Origin: Candidatus Bipolaricaulota bacterium
GTDB taxonomy: Bacteria > Bipolaricaulota > Bipolaricaulia > M55B111
Direction: 5' to 3'
DNA: 36,736 bases
NCBI GenBank assembly: GCA_018400715.1
Contig: JAGYME010000012.1
Span: 1 to 36,736 of the forward strand
Each line of letters starts with the position of its first letter. The stretch's first letter is position 1. Under the pieces are notes generated by a model, which searched no databases, was not told the origin of the DNA, and saw only the letters and a list, made by a program, of their open reading frames with translations. A program made the translations under genes and the position numbers. Of this stretch, positions 7,222 to 14,856 are shown one piece after another.

Positions 7222-8754
7222 ATGAACGAGAAGTCCGTGGGTAACGTGGAGACGAAGATATTCCGGTACGGCGACGAGATCGAACTGGAGTCGGGGAGGA
7301 AGTTCGGACCCATAGACGTAGCCTACGAGACTTATGGAGAACTGAACTCCGAGAAGAGCAACGCCATCCTGGTCTGCCATCCTCTTACCGGTAACGCTCA
7401 CGCCGCTGGCTGGCACGAGGGCGACGAGAAACCCGGGTGGTGGGACAACATGATTGGCCCTGGCAAGGCGTTTGACACCGACCTTTACTACGTGATAGGG
7501 ATGAACACTTTGGGGGGATGTAAGGGGACGACGGGTCCCGGGTCGATAAACCCGGAGACCGGTGAGCCGTACGGGCTCGACTTTCCCGTCATTACGATCA
7601 ATGACATGGTCCGGGTCCAACACAAGCTAATCGAACACCTGGGAATAGACCGCCTGTTTGCAATTGCCGGTGGGTCGATGGGAGGGATGCAGGCTCTTCA
7701 GTGGCCGATAACCTATCCCGACCAGGTGAAGTTCGTGATAGCAATTGCCACGACCGCGGTCTCCTCACCGCAGCAAATAGCGCTAAACGAGGTGAGGCGC
7801 AGGGCAATAATGTCCGACGGGAAGTGGCAAGATGGCGACTACTACGGGAACGAACCACCTGTGGACGGGCTGAGGCTGGCGCGGATGATCGGTCATATCA
7901 CTTACCTGAGCGACACGTCGATGAAGGAAAAGTTTGGCCGCCGCCTCAGGGAAGGAGAGGACCTCAACTTTGACTTCGGGGTCGACTTCGAGGTGGAGAA
8001 CTACCTGCATTACAAAGGAGGGTCGTTCGTTGAGAGGTTTGACGCCAACTCCTACCTCTACCTGACCAAGGCCGTTGACTACTTCGATTTAACCAACGGA
8101 GGGAAGGTCTCCCTTGCCGAAGCCTTCTCCGATGCTAAGGCGAAGTTCTTGATTACCTCGATAACCTCCGATTGGCTTTACCCTCCCTATCAGTCGAAGG
8201 ACATCGTAAAGGCACTGGAGTCGAAGGACCTGGACGTCACCTATTCCGAGATAACCTCAACTTACGGTCATGACGCCTTCTTCCTGGAGCCCGGACAGCT
8301 AAAGCACATGGTGGCGAACTTCCTCTCTCGAGTCTGCGCCCACGACGTCATGCAATCAGACTTCCCGGTGATTCACAAGAATACGCCGATAAAGACCGCA
8401 TCTCAGGTGATTATCGAGAGCGATTTTACCCACCTGCCCGTCACCGATGACGACGGGAAGATGCTGGGCATTTTGACTGCCTGGGATATCGCGAACGCGG
8501 TAGCCAACGACATAGATACGCTCGATCCGATCATGACGAAGGACGTGATTTCAGCCAGGCCTGACGAGCCGATAAACAGCATCGTTAGCAAGATATCGAA
8601 GTTTAAGATATCAGCCCTGCCGGTTATCGACGAGGAGGAAAGCGTCCTGGGGTTGGTCACGAGTGACACGATTACGCAGCTTGTTAGGGGTGAACAGCCC
8701 ATCCCGGGTACCGAGGTGACTCCTGAGACCGGGGCCGAGGACAAGACCCTTTAA
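7222..8754 (+). CDS. metX: homoserine O-acetyltransferase with C-terminal CBS pair
   Basis: The 510-residue protein has an alpha/beta-hydrolase MetX domain (about 10-370) fused to two CBS domains (about 374-432 and 437-490). The catalytic Ser152 is in [13 protein letters not shown], Asp317 in ITSDWLYPP and His350 in TYGHDAFF. MetX transfers acetyl (or succinyl) to homoserine for methionine synthesis. CBS pairs usually bind adenosyl compounds, so allosteric control by SAM, ATP or AMP is likely but inferred. I place the start at the ATG at 7222, after GGTGAGA; an earlier in-frame ATG at 7126 would overlap DUF89 by 82 bp and adds no family sequence. MetX-CBS fusions are familiar from methanogenic archaea. 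Confidence 0.9.
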   Translation: MNEKSVGNVETKIFRYGDEIELESGRKFGPIDVAYETYGELNSEKSNAILVCHPLTGNAHAAGWHEGDEKPGWWDNMIGPGKAFDTDLYYVIGMNTLGGCKGTTGPGSINPETGEPYGLDFPVITINDMVRVQHKLIEHLGIDRLFAIAGGSMGGMQALQWPITYPDQVKFVIAIATTAVSSPQQIALNEVRRRAIMSDGKWQDGDYYGNEPPVDGLRLARMIGHITYLSDTSMKEKFGRRLREGEDLNFDFGVDFEVENYLHYKGGSFVERFDANSYLYLTKAVDYFDLTNGGKVSLAEAFSDAKAKFLITSITSDWLYPPYQSKDIVKALESKDLDVTYSEITSTYGHDAFFLEPGQLKHMVANFLSRVCAHDVMQSDFPVIHKNTPIKTASQVIIESDFTHLPVTDDDGKMLGILTAWDIANAVANDIDTLDPIMTKDVISARPDEPINSIVSKISKFKISALPVIDEEESVLGLVTSDTITQLVRGEQPIPGTEVTPETGAEDKTL

Positions 8755-8758
8755 CAGC

Positions 8759-10153
8759 CTACCAGCTATACGTGGTGGTGACGAAGATCCTCTCCAGCCC
8801 TAGATCCGACTTCAGGTCGACGCCGCCACTGACCTCGAAACCTTCGCTAAATTTGTATTCCATCTCGCCCGTTACCAGTCCAAGGCCGAGGTAGTTTGCC
8901 CCCTCGCTCAGGTATCCGTCCGCGGCGATGAATAAGTTGCCGACTCCCCTCTCCAGGGATATTACCCCTTCGTAGGGTTTCTCCTTGTAATAGGCCTCTT
9001 CTTGCGGGGACGGGGAGAAGACGTAGTCACTTGCCCTTGACGTGTAGTCGTACTCTGACTTTCTCAGGTAAAGGTGGTTCGAGCCCAATCCGATCTTCGC
9101 GCTCACCGTGACGCTACCCACGGCCAATTCGTCGACGCCAAAGCCGTGTACTCTTAGGTCCGTGAGGGTGTCCTCCTCTCCGGTCAAACTCACCGGACGG
9201 AGTTCAGTGTACAAGTCAATGCAGGACCAACCGAGGTCGAGTTTCGGGGTCAAGGTAACGGATTTCGATTGGGGCGAAAACGAGACCGACCCGTCGACCT
9301 CCACCAGAGGGCTGAACTCGTCTAGTTCGAAGCTAAATACCGTGCTTTTCCAGCCGTTTTCAAAGTCAAACGTCGACGTCGAGTCTAACGATAGGTCGCC
9401 GAAGGAAAGTCCTTCAACTGTTACCTCGCTGCCCGTGTATCCGTCGTACTTCTCTCCGGTCGCGGGGTTAAAGACGTCGTAGCCGCTGCCGGAGTTTTCG
9501 CCGACTAACTCCAGGGGATTGGAGACCATGCCGACCCGGGATTTGATGGTTATACCCAGCCCGGATATCTTCGTTCCCGACAAGGATAGCTCGTAACCGG
9601 ACCCGTATCCCTCGGATTCGGTCCCGTTGGAAGTTCCGTTGGGTGAGGGCCCGATGGCCGGGGGGATCTCCGGCTTCTTCTCAAGCAGAAAGGTTGCGCG
9701 GTAGGAGAACCCCCCGTAGTTGACGATCCCCTTTGTCACCCAGTAGTTCAACTCGTCCTCACCGAGTGAGACCCGGGTGCTACCACCCGCGGTACCGATC
9801 GGGTAGTCTGGGCCGAACTCGCTCGCGTAGTAACCGTCCAACAGCAGTTTTGCCTGGTCCCCGTCAAACAGGGGAAGGTCGTAGCTTCCCCTCAGGGCCA
9901 GGCCGGTGTCCACGAGGGTCGTGTTCGGCCAGAAGAGGACCTGGCTTATCAAGCTGGGGAGGTCCTCGATTGGACCGTCGACGTAATCGATCGTGAGGTC
10001 CATGGAAGAGCTTTCGTCGAAGACGGACGTGTCGTTAGGTGTTAGTACGAGGTCCGACTCGATCTCGCCCTCGAAACTAGCCGTAACCGGCTGAGCAACC
10101 ACGGCAAGCAGCAAGGTAATTAGCAAAGTGTAGAGTGATATCCTCTTTGTCAT
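8759..10153 (-). CDS. predicted outer-membrane beta-barrel protein, unknown function
   Basis: The 464-residue protein begins with a clear signal peptide (MTKRISLYTLLITLLLAVVA, cleavage probably after QPVTA). It then shows alternating hydrophobic/polar stretches rich in Gly, Ser, Thr and aromatics, with repeated short strand-like segments such as LSLDSTSTFDFENG. It ends in VTTTYSW, an aromatic C-terminus like the sorting signal of outer-membrane proteins. I do not recognise a family. Strand count and fold are inferred from pattern only. It is the last gene of the PadR-ABC operon, 18 nt after the permease stop, with GAGGTGA upstream. That suggests it works with, or is a target of, the exporter. 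A secreted beta-rich protein is the main alternative. Confidence 0.6.
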   Translation of the reverse strand: MTKRISLYTLLITLLLAVVAQPVTASFEGEIESDLVLTPNDTSVFDESSSMDLTIDYVDGPIEDLPSLISQVLFWPNTTLVDTGLALRGSYDLPLFDGDQAKLLLDGYYASEFGPDYPIGTAGGSTRVSLGEDELNYWVTKGIVNYGGFSYRATFLLEKKPEIPPAIGPSPNGTSNGTESEGYGSGYELSLSGTKISGLGITIKSRVGMVSNPLELVGENSGSGYDVFNPATGEKYDGYTGSEVTVEGLSFGDLSLDSTSTFDFENGWKSTVFSFELDEFSPLVEVDGSVSFSPQSKSVTLTPKLDLGWSCIDLYTELRPVSLTGEEDTLTDLRVHGFGVDELAVGSVTVSAKIGLGSNHLYLRKSEYDYTSRASDYVFSPSPQEEAYYKEKPYEGVISLERGVGNLFIAADGYLSEGANYLGLGLVTGEMEYKFSEGFEVSGGVDLKSDLGLERIFVTTTYSW

Positions 10154-10171
10154 CTTATGTAGTCACCTCGT

Positions 10172-11395
10172 CTATTCGTATCGCAACGCTTCAACCGGCT
10201 GCAGTCTGGCGGCCTGTCTGGCAGGAAAGACGCCAGAAGCAGCTCCAAGGAAGAAGGAAAAGGCAATAGCACCTATGATGAGTGCGGGCCTGAACGAAGG
10301 CGAGAACGGCGCAGAAAGGGCGTTCTGGATGAAGTGTCCGGCGATGAGGCTTAGCCCGACACCGAAAAGGGTCCCCAGGGCGCCGCCGAACAAGCCCAGT
10401 AAGCCTGACTCGATCAAGAACAGCTTCAATATGCTGCTATTTTTCGCCCCGACGGCCTTCATGACTCCGATCTCTCTCGTCCGTTCCAGGACGGCGGTGT
10501 ACATGGTGTTCATCACGCCCACACCTCCGACCAGAAGCGAAATGGCAGCGATCCCGGCCAGGGCGATTTGAATAGTCCCCAGGGCGTTGTTGACGCGCTT
10601 GCTGATCTCTTCGGTAGTGATCGTCGTCGCTGCTGAGTCCCTGCCCTCGTAAAGTTTTTCTATTTTATCGGCGACTTCCGTGACGTCCGCGGACTCGCTC
10701 AACTCGATCAGCATTATGGACGCCACGTCGCCCCCACCGTAGAGCGCGTTCATGGTCTTATATGGTACGAATAGCCCGCTGTCCAGGTCGCCGTAGAAAC
10801 TGAAACCGCCGTCTGTCTCTTCGTCGGACTTAAGGACCCCGGTAACGGTAAAGTCTCTTCCCTCTATCTGAATTTTCCCTCCGACTTCGACGCCCAGCTC
10901 GCTGGCGATCTCAGTTCCGAGTACCACCTGGTCCTCGTCGTCGGTGAAGGAAAACACCTCTCCCTGGTCAATTGGAAAGCCGTTGAAGTACGCGTCGAAG
11001 TTTGTCAGGATGCTTTCACTTAGGCCAGTCACCCGGAGAAATGCCTGTCCTTCCAGGTCCTCCGCGTTAATCAGTCCTGTCTCGGTCCTTATCAGTCCTT
11101 TGCTATTGATGTCTTCCAGTCCTTCGATAACTGACGGAGACAGGCTATCGACGGAGTCTCCCGCGGCGTTGCTGAACCCGCCCCGCTGAGTATTGATGTT
11201 GCCTGGTATCACGGTGACCGTGTTGTATCCTAGCTTTTCGAATTCGTTCAAGATCGAGTCCTGTACGCCCTGCCCTATGGATATCAGGGTAACTATAGCG
11301 GTAACGCCGATTACGATTCCCAGGATCGTCAGCCATGACCTGAGCTGGCGGTTCTTGATTGACTGCCAGGACAGTCCAAGGTAATCTAAAAACAT
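10172..11395 (-). CDS. MacB/FtsX-type ABC transporter permease
   Basis: The 407-residue protein has the MacB arrangement. One transmembrane helix lies near the N-terminus (about 20-42, LTILGIVIGVTAIVTLISIG). A large periplasmic MacB core domain follows (about 45-250). Three C-terminal FtsX helices include AGIAAISLLVGGVGVMNTM and end with the usual FPARQAARLQPVEALRYE tail. Such permeases act by mechanotransmission, moving or extracting substrates on the periplasmic side. The ATG overlaps the ATPase stop by one base (TAATG). Lack of a fused ATPase and the neighbouring separate ATPase fit the YknZ-like or LolE-like split form. The substrate is unknown. Confidence 0.9.
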   Translation of the reverse strand: MFLDYLGLSWQSIKNRQLRSWLTILGIVIGVTAIVTLISIGQGVQDSILNEFEKLGYNTVTVIPGNINTQRGGFSNAAGDSVDSLSPSVIEGLEDINSKGLIRTETGLINAEDLEGQAFLRVTGLSESILTNFDAYFNGFPIDQGEVFSFTDDEDQVVLGTEIASELGVEVGGKIQIEGRDFTVTGVLKSDEETDGGFSFYGDLDSGLFVPYKTMNALYGGGDVASIMLIELSESADVTEVADKIEKLYEGRDSAATTITTEEISKRVNNALGTIQIALAGIAAISLLVGGVGVMNTMYTAVLERTREIGVMKAVGAKNSSILKLFLIESGLLGLFGGALGTLFGVGLSLIAGHFIQNALSAPFSPSFRPALIIGAIAFSFFLGAASGVFPARQAARLQPVEALRYE

Positions 11396-12084
11396 TAAGC
11401 TCCCTCCGTTGCTGTCTTTGCTTCAACTATCTTCCCATCGACGATGTGTACGGTTTGACCCGCGTAGCCGGCGTCATTTGGGTTGTGGGTAACGATCACG
11501 ACGGTCATCCCGCCCTCTTCGTTTAGTTTCTTGAGTAGGTCCATTATCCCCCGACCCGTATCCGTGTCCAGGTTACCCGTCGGTTCGTCAGCGAGGAGGA
11601 GGTCGGGGTCGTTAACGAGCGCCCTGGCTATCGCCACCCTTTGTTGTTCGCCGCCGGAAAGTTCCGCCGGTTTGTGCTCCAGTCTGTCGCCCAGGCCGAC
11701 GGTCTCTAGCAATGCCTTCCCTCTCTCGTACCTTTCCTTGCGAGAAACGCCCTGGAAGGTCAGGGGCAGGGTTACGTTCTCCAGGCTGTTTAACGTGTGA
11801 ATCAGGTTAAAGGTCTGGAAGACAAAACCCACCTTCTCGCCGCGGAGGTTGGCCAGTTCGTTCTCGGAGAACACCGAGATATCCTCGTCGTGCATAAGGA
11901 CCCTGCCCTGGTCGGGGACGTCTAGAGCACCGATAATGTGCATGAGGGTACTCTTGCCCGACCCTGAAGGCCCGACGATGGCGACGAACTCTCCGTCTGC
12001 GATGTTAAGGTCCAGTCCTCTGAGAGCCCTTACCTCTGTCTCTCCCATCATGTAGGTCTTCTCGACGTCAGTCAGTTTTATCAT
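11395..12084 (-). CDS. MacB/LolD-type ABC transporter ATPase
   Basis: The 229-residue ATPase has Walker A GPSGSGKST at about 38-46, the Q-loop in FVFQTFNLIHTL, the signature LSGGEQQRVAIARAL, Walker B LLLADEPTGNLD and the switch His in IVTHN. The EPTGNLDTDTG string is characteristic of the MacB/LolD/FtsE group that partners FtsX-type permeases. I start it at the ATG at 12084, which has GGGAGAG just upstream. A start 14 codons earlier would overlap the preceding gene and adds non-family residues. It is coupled to the permease by a TAATG overlap. The product is cytoplasmic and energises the exporter. Confidence 0.93.
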   Translation of the reverse strand: MIKLTDVEKTYMMGETEVRALRGLDLNIADGEFVAIVGPSGSGKSTLMHIIGALDVPDQGRVLMHDEDISVFSENELANLRGEKVGFVFQTFNLIHTLNSLENVTLPLTFQGVSRKERYERGKALLETVGLGDRLEHKPAELSGGEQQRVAIARALVNDPDLLLADEPTGNLDTDTGRGIMDLLKKLNEEGGMTVVIVTHNPNDAGYAGQTVHIVDGKIVEAKTATEGA

Positions 12085-12103
12085 TTCTCTCCCAGTTTCT
12101 AAT

Positions 12104-12751
12104 TTATTCTTCGTGGCTAAATTCAATTAGCTCTATTCGAATCTCTACGTTTCCCTTCTCTATCCGCTCTAGCAGGGGAGGGAAGAGGAGTAGGTCTTCT
12201 ATATCGTTGTTCGCCAGGGCGAACTTGACCCGCTGGTTTGGATAGTTTGAATGAACAAAGGTCCCGTATACTACGGAAATCCCCGCTAGTTCTCCCCGCT
12301 CTTCGGTTACGAGACGGCCCCCGTCGGGTAAGAGGTACTGTTGGTTCGGTCGGACCTCGACGTTTCTGTCGTCTAGCGCCCTGAGCGGGCTCAAATCGAC
12401 GCTGGGGGTGTCGTCCTCTTCGTACTGAGACCCCGCTGCGCCGGCGCTTCCACTAGCCCCGAACGCTGAACTGACGTCCTCTTTGCCACGGCCCGGACTA
12501 TTTACCTTTTCCATCACGTCAAACCCGTTTTCTCCCGGCGTAACGGTCGTCGTGTAGATCCTAGTTGGAGCTTCTTGTCCCGGCTCCTCAATTTGAAAGA
12601 CGACCTTCAGTTTCCCCCCGGGGTAATCTTCCATGCCGAATATTCCGGCGCTCGCAATGTAACCCGTACTTCCGACCATTGCGCCGGTTACCAGTATCAA
12701 CAGCAGTAGTCCCGTAAATGTTTCTCGTCCTCTCAATCTGTAGTTAAGCAT
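12104..12751 (-). CDS. membrane-anchored extracytoplasmic protein, unknown
   Basis: I do not recognise this 215-residue protein. It has one N-terminal hydrophobic segment (about residues 12-35, TGLLLLILVTGAMVGSTGYI), either a membrane anchor or an uncleaved signal. The rest is soluble, with a Gly/Ala/Ser-rich linker followed by acidic residues near 100-120 and a C-terminal region predicted to be alpha/beta. I choose the ATG at 12751 because GAGGAG lies 8 bases upstream; a GTG three codons earlier is adjacent to that site. It sits between padR and the ABC ATPase, the place where MacA-type adaptors often occur, but it lacks recognisable lipoyl or hairpin domains. An accessory or substrate-binding role is a guess. 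Confidence 0.6.
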   Translation of the reverse strand: MLNYRLRGRETFTGLLLLILVTGAMVGSTGYIASAGIFGMEDYPGGKLKVVFQIEEPGQEAPTRIYTTTVTPGENGFDVMEKVNSPGRGKEDVSSAFGASGSAGAAGSQYEEDDTPSVDLSPLRALDDRNVEVRPNQQYLLPDGGRLVTEERGELAGISVVYGTFVHSNYPNQRVKFALANNDIEDLLLFPPLLERIEKGNVEIRIELIEFSHEE

Positions 12752-12806
12752 ATATTTCACTCCTCTTCCTTGTGGTCGAAGTGGTTTATGTCACTTACCT
12801 ATTAAC

Positions 12807-13193
12807 CTATTCAAATTCCGACTTTATCCCGTCCAGCACCTTGGAAAAGTCCTCGTTGCAGAAATATCTGTAGACGTGCAGCAGGCCCAGAACCCTGTCC
12901 ATGGGGTTGACATCTTCCTGGATTGTCTTTTTCCCCCGTTCGATTTTCTCCTTCCCTTTTTCGGTTACACTGAAGTAGTTTCTGTCCTCTACAGTTTCCC
13001 CCTCCGGGTTGACGGATTTGATGTAGCCCTGTTTCTCCAGCCTATCTATCGTCCCGTATACCGTACCCTGTCCGGGGCACCAATAACCTCCGGAGATGTC
13101 CTCGATCTTCTTCATTATCTCGTAGCCATAACTCGGTTCCTCTTCTAACAACATGAGGACTATTACCGAGGTCAGGCCCTCTGGCCTTTGCAT
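12807..13193 (-). CDS. PadR-family transcriptional regulator
   Basis: This 128-residue protein has the PadR winged-helix core. LTSVIVLMLLEEEPSYGYEIMKKI is followed by GTVYGTIDRLEKQGYI, with the winged hairpin around 60-75 and a C-terminal helix for dimerisation. PadR proteins often repress adjacent transporter operons and respond to small hydrophobic ligands or envelope stress. Here the gene leads a five-gene operon of unknown protein, ATPase, permease and barrel. A 14-bp perfect palindrome covers the -10 box of its own promoter, strongly suggesting autoregulation. The effector is not evident. Confidence 0.9.
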   Translation of the reverse strand: MQRPEGLTSVIVLMLLEEEPSYGYEIMKKIEDISGGYWCPGQGTVYGTIDRLEKQGYIKSVNPEGETVEDRNYFSVTEKGKEKIERGKKTIQEDVNPMDRVLGLLHVYRYFCNEDFSKVLDGIKSEFE

Positions 13194-13222
13194 AAATTAT
13201 CACCGCTGAGTAAGCTTACGTC

Positions 13223-13256
13223 TTGTAATATTACAACTCGTAATGCATCAACGCAA
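13223..13256 (-). promoter_or_regulatory. padR promoter with palindromic operator over the -10
   Basis: On the minus strand TTGCGT (13256-13251) is followed by exactly 17 bases and TAATAT (13233-13228). The -10 hexamer lies inside the perfect 14-bp palindrome TTGTAATATTACAA (13223-13236). The TGTA-N4-TACA core resembles known PadR-type dyads. Binding there would block RNA polymerase, giving simple autorepression of the exporter operon. Confidence 0.6.
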
Positions 13257-13394
13257 CCTAATCGTACAAATGGTTTGTGAGCTGGCCCGGGGGGCCGCCG
13301 GTTAACACTCAAGTAGGGGTTAGAAATATAACCATATTATGTTATAATAGTACGGTCTGCGGTTGCCTTAACGGCCCGGGTAGCTGTAATCGTG

Positions 13395-13423
13395 TTGCAT
13401 ACGACGGTCCCGGTTGATATATT
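13395..13423 (+). promoter_or_regulatory. candidate promoter of ferritin-like gene
   Basis: TTGCAT (13395-13400) and TATATT (13418-13423) are separated by 17 bases and lie about 80 bases ahead of the ATG. The palindrome at 13431-13442 would fall close to the transcription start. Confidence 0.45.
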
Positions 13424-13430
13424 CATAATG

Positions 13431-13442
13431 CCTAACGTTAGG
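13431..13442. promoter_or_regulatory. 12-bp perfect palindrome CCTAACGTTAGG
   Basis: The perfect palindrome lies 7 bases after the candidate -10 box, at or just after the expected start of transcription. This is a favourable position for a repressor operator. A redox or metal regulator would fit the downstream di-iron protein, but none is encoded next to it. Confidence 0.35.
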
Positions 13443-13502
13443 TGGAGACGGGAATAGCACCCTAGAGAGCAATAATAATTATTTCATACGGAGGTAATTA
13501 TC

Positions 13503-13979
13503 ATGAGAGTACCTTTTTCTGCTGAGGAAGCGTTGAAGATAGCGATTCGCATAGAGGAAAACGGGAGAGATCTATACGAGGATATGGCCGCTCAGGTAGA
13601 CGACCAGGAGCTGGTCGACGTGTTCAAGGACCTGGCCACCCAAGAAGTAAAACATAAGGACACTTTCCAGAGTATGCTGGAGGATACGGAGATGGAGGGC
13701 GTTGACCTAAACGAACTCCTCTACGGCGAGCTGGAAAATTCTTACATCAGGGCCCTTGCCGACTCGAAGGTCTTTACTCCGTCCAACGAGAACGTGGAAT
13801 TGGTCAAAGAAACTGATAGCCGGGACGAGTTACTCACCCTCGCGATCTCCCTTGAGCGGGATACGATTCTTTACTATTACGAGATACTCGACGTGGCGAA
13901 GGCCGAAGACAGGGACGTCATCAAGGAAATCATCGACGAGGAGAAGTCGCACGTAAAGCGCCTGGCGAGTCTGCTGTAA
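13503..13979 (+). CDS. ferritin-like di-iron protein (rubrerythrin-type, no rubredoxin)
   Basis: The 158-residue protein folds as a four-helix ferritin-like bundle by pattern. It has two EXXH motifs, E48-V-K-H51 and E147-K-S-H150, and upstream glutamates in RIEENGRDLYEDMA (near 18-19) and SLERDTILYYYEI (118). Together they can bind a di-iron centre. It resembles the erythrin domain of rubrerythrin but lacks the C-terminal rubredoxin cysteines, so electrons must come from another protein. A likely role is peroxide reduction or oxygen protection in an anaerobe. GGAGGT lies 6-7 bases before the ATG. It appears to be a single-gene unit. Confidence 0.85.
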   Translation: MRVPFSAEEALKIAIRIEENGRDLYEDMAAQVDDQELVDVFKDLATQEVKHKDTFQSMLEDTEMEGVDLNELLYGELENSYIRALADSKVFTPSNENVELVKETDSRDELLTLAISLERDTILYYYEILDVAKAEDRDVIKEIIDEEKSHVKRLASLL

Positions 13980-14120
13980 ACAAGACTAAAGCTTCGGATC
14001 ATCGGCCTTCACGCAAAGGTCACCTGGTTACGGTACAAAGGTAATAAAGGTGGTTGACAGGGCTCCTCGAGAGGCCCGGCCTATTGTCATAAGATTCAAC
14101 CCGTGGGAGGTGTAAGTTTG

Positions 14121-14774
14121 ATGGGAAAACCGAGTTACAGGGTGGGTGCCTTTCTATTGATGGCGGTTCTGCTTTTCGCTAGCACGGTTGCCATCGCGCA
14201 GGAGACGGCCACCACTGAGGAACCAGAAGTCACGGAGGAAATGATTGCCGATCTCGAAAGCCAAATCAGCGATTTGAAGGCTCAACTGGAAGAACTCAGA
14301 GCCTCCGAGGAGGAATTACAGGGGAAGGTCGAGAGCAACGGTTCTTCCATTGCAGCACTGGAGAAGAAGGAAAGCGAGGTATCCGCGGAAGTCGATAAGC
14401 TGAAAGGAACGGTCGAGGACCAGGATGTCCCCGGGCTGCGTAAGGAGTTAACCAACTTAACAAAGGGCGTGGAAAGCATGAACGGGAAGCTAAATCGCCT
14501 GAAAGCTGAGGCGGACGAGCGTGATAAGGTAATCGGGGATTTATCGAGTGACCTGAAGTCGACCGGCAGCGAGTTGAACCAGCTGGAGAAGATAAACTCC
14601 ACGCTGGAGGAACTGGAGAGCAACCTGCAAAACGTCAGGGAATCAGCATTCAACAACGAGCGCCGCTTGGCCAGCCTGGAGAAGACGTACGAAGATTCGG
14701 CACGGAGAAACCTCCTTGTCGCGGCGAGCGGTATCGTTGTGGGATTGTTGGCGATCACTCTCCACTGGACGTAA
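14121..14774 (+). CDS. exported coiled-coil protein with C-terminal membrane helix
   Basis: The 217-residue protein starts with a signal peptide (hydrophobic 9-25, cut near AIAQ-E). It continues as heptad-rich coiled coil from about 38 to 190, and ends with one hydrophobic helix (about 196-214, NLLVAASGIVVGLLAITLHW). No enzyme domain is visible. The layout resembles envelope spacer rods such as Omp-alpha of Thermotogae, except that no SLH domain is present. A periplasmic scaffold or tether is therefore plausible but unproven. I start at the ATG at 14121, eight bases after GGGAGGTG; a GTG at 14103 is less likely. It lies 82 bp upstream of smc on the same strand. Confidence 0.7.
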   Translation: MGKPSYRVGAFLLMAVLLFASTVAIAQETATTEEPEVTEEMIADLESQISDLKAQLEELRASEEELQGKVESNGSSIAALEKKESEVSAEVDKLKGTVEDQDVPGLRKELTNLTKGVESMNGKLNRLKAEADERDKVIGDLSSDLKSTGSELNQLEKINSTLEELESNLQNVRESAFNNERRLASLEKTYEDSARRNLLVAASGIVVGLLAITLHWT

Positions 14775-14856
14775 CCGTCCGGCCTCGCGTCCTTGCTGTT
14801 TTGTATATAAATTAAGGCTTCTGTTAGGCAAAGAGGTTTGATAGAACCGGTAAGAT

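Larger units (their letters stand above)
13194..13502. other. divergent gene-free spacer between padR and ferritin-like gene
   Basis: These 309 bases hold the padR promoter/operator on the left and the ferritin-like promoter on the right. Between them is a GC-rich island at 13284-13300 (GGCCCGGGGGGCC can form a 5-bp hairpin) inside otherwise AT-rich DNA. A TATAAT at 13343-13348 has a weak TTAGAA 17 bases ahead of it. I see no coding region. Confidence 0.6.

Noticed and set aside
14054-14087. TTGACA and TATTGT as promoter for the coiled-coil gene
   Set aside because: The boxes are 22 bases apart, too far for a normal sigma-70 promoter.
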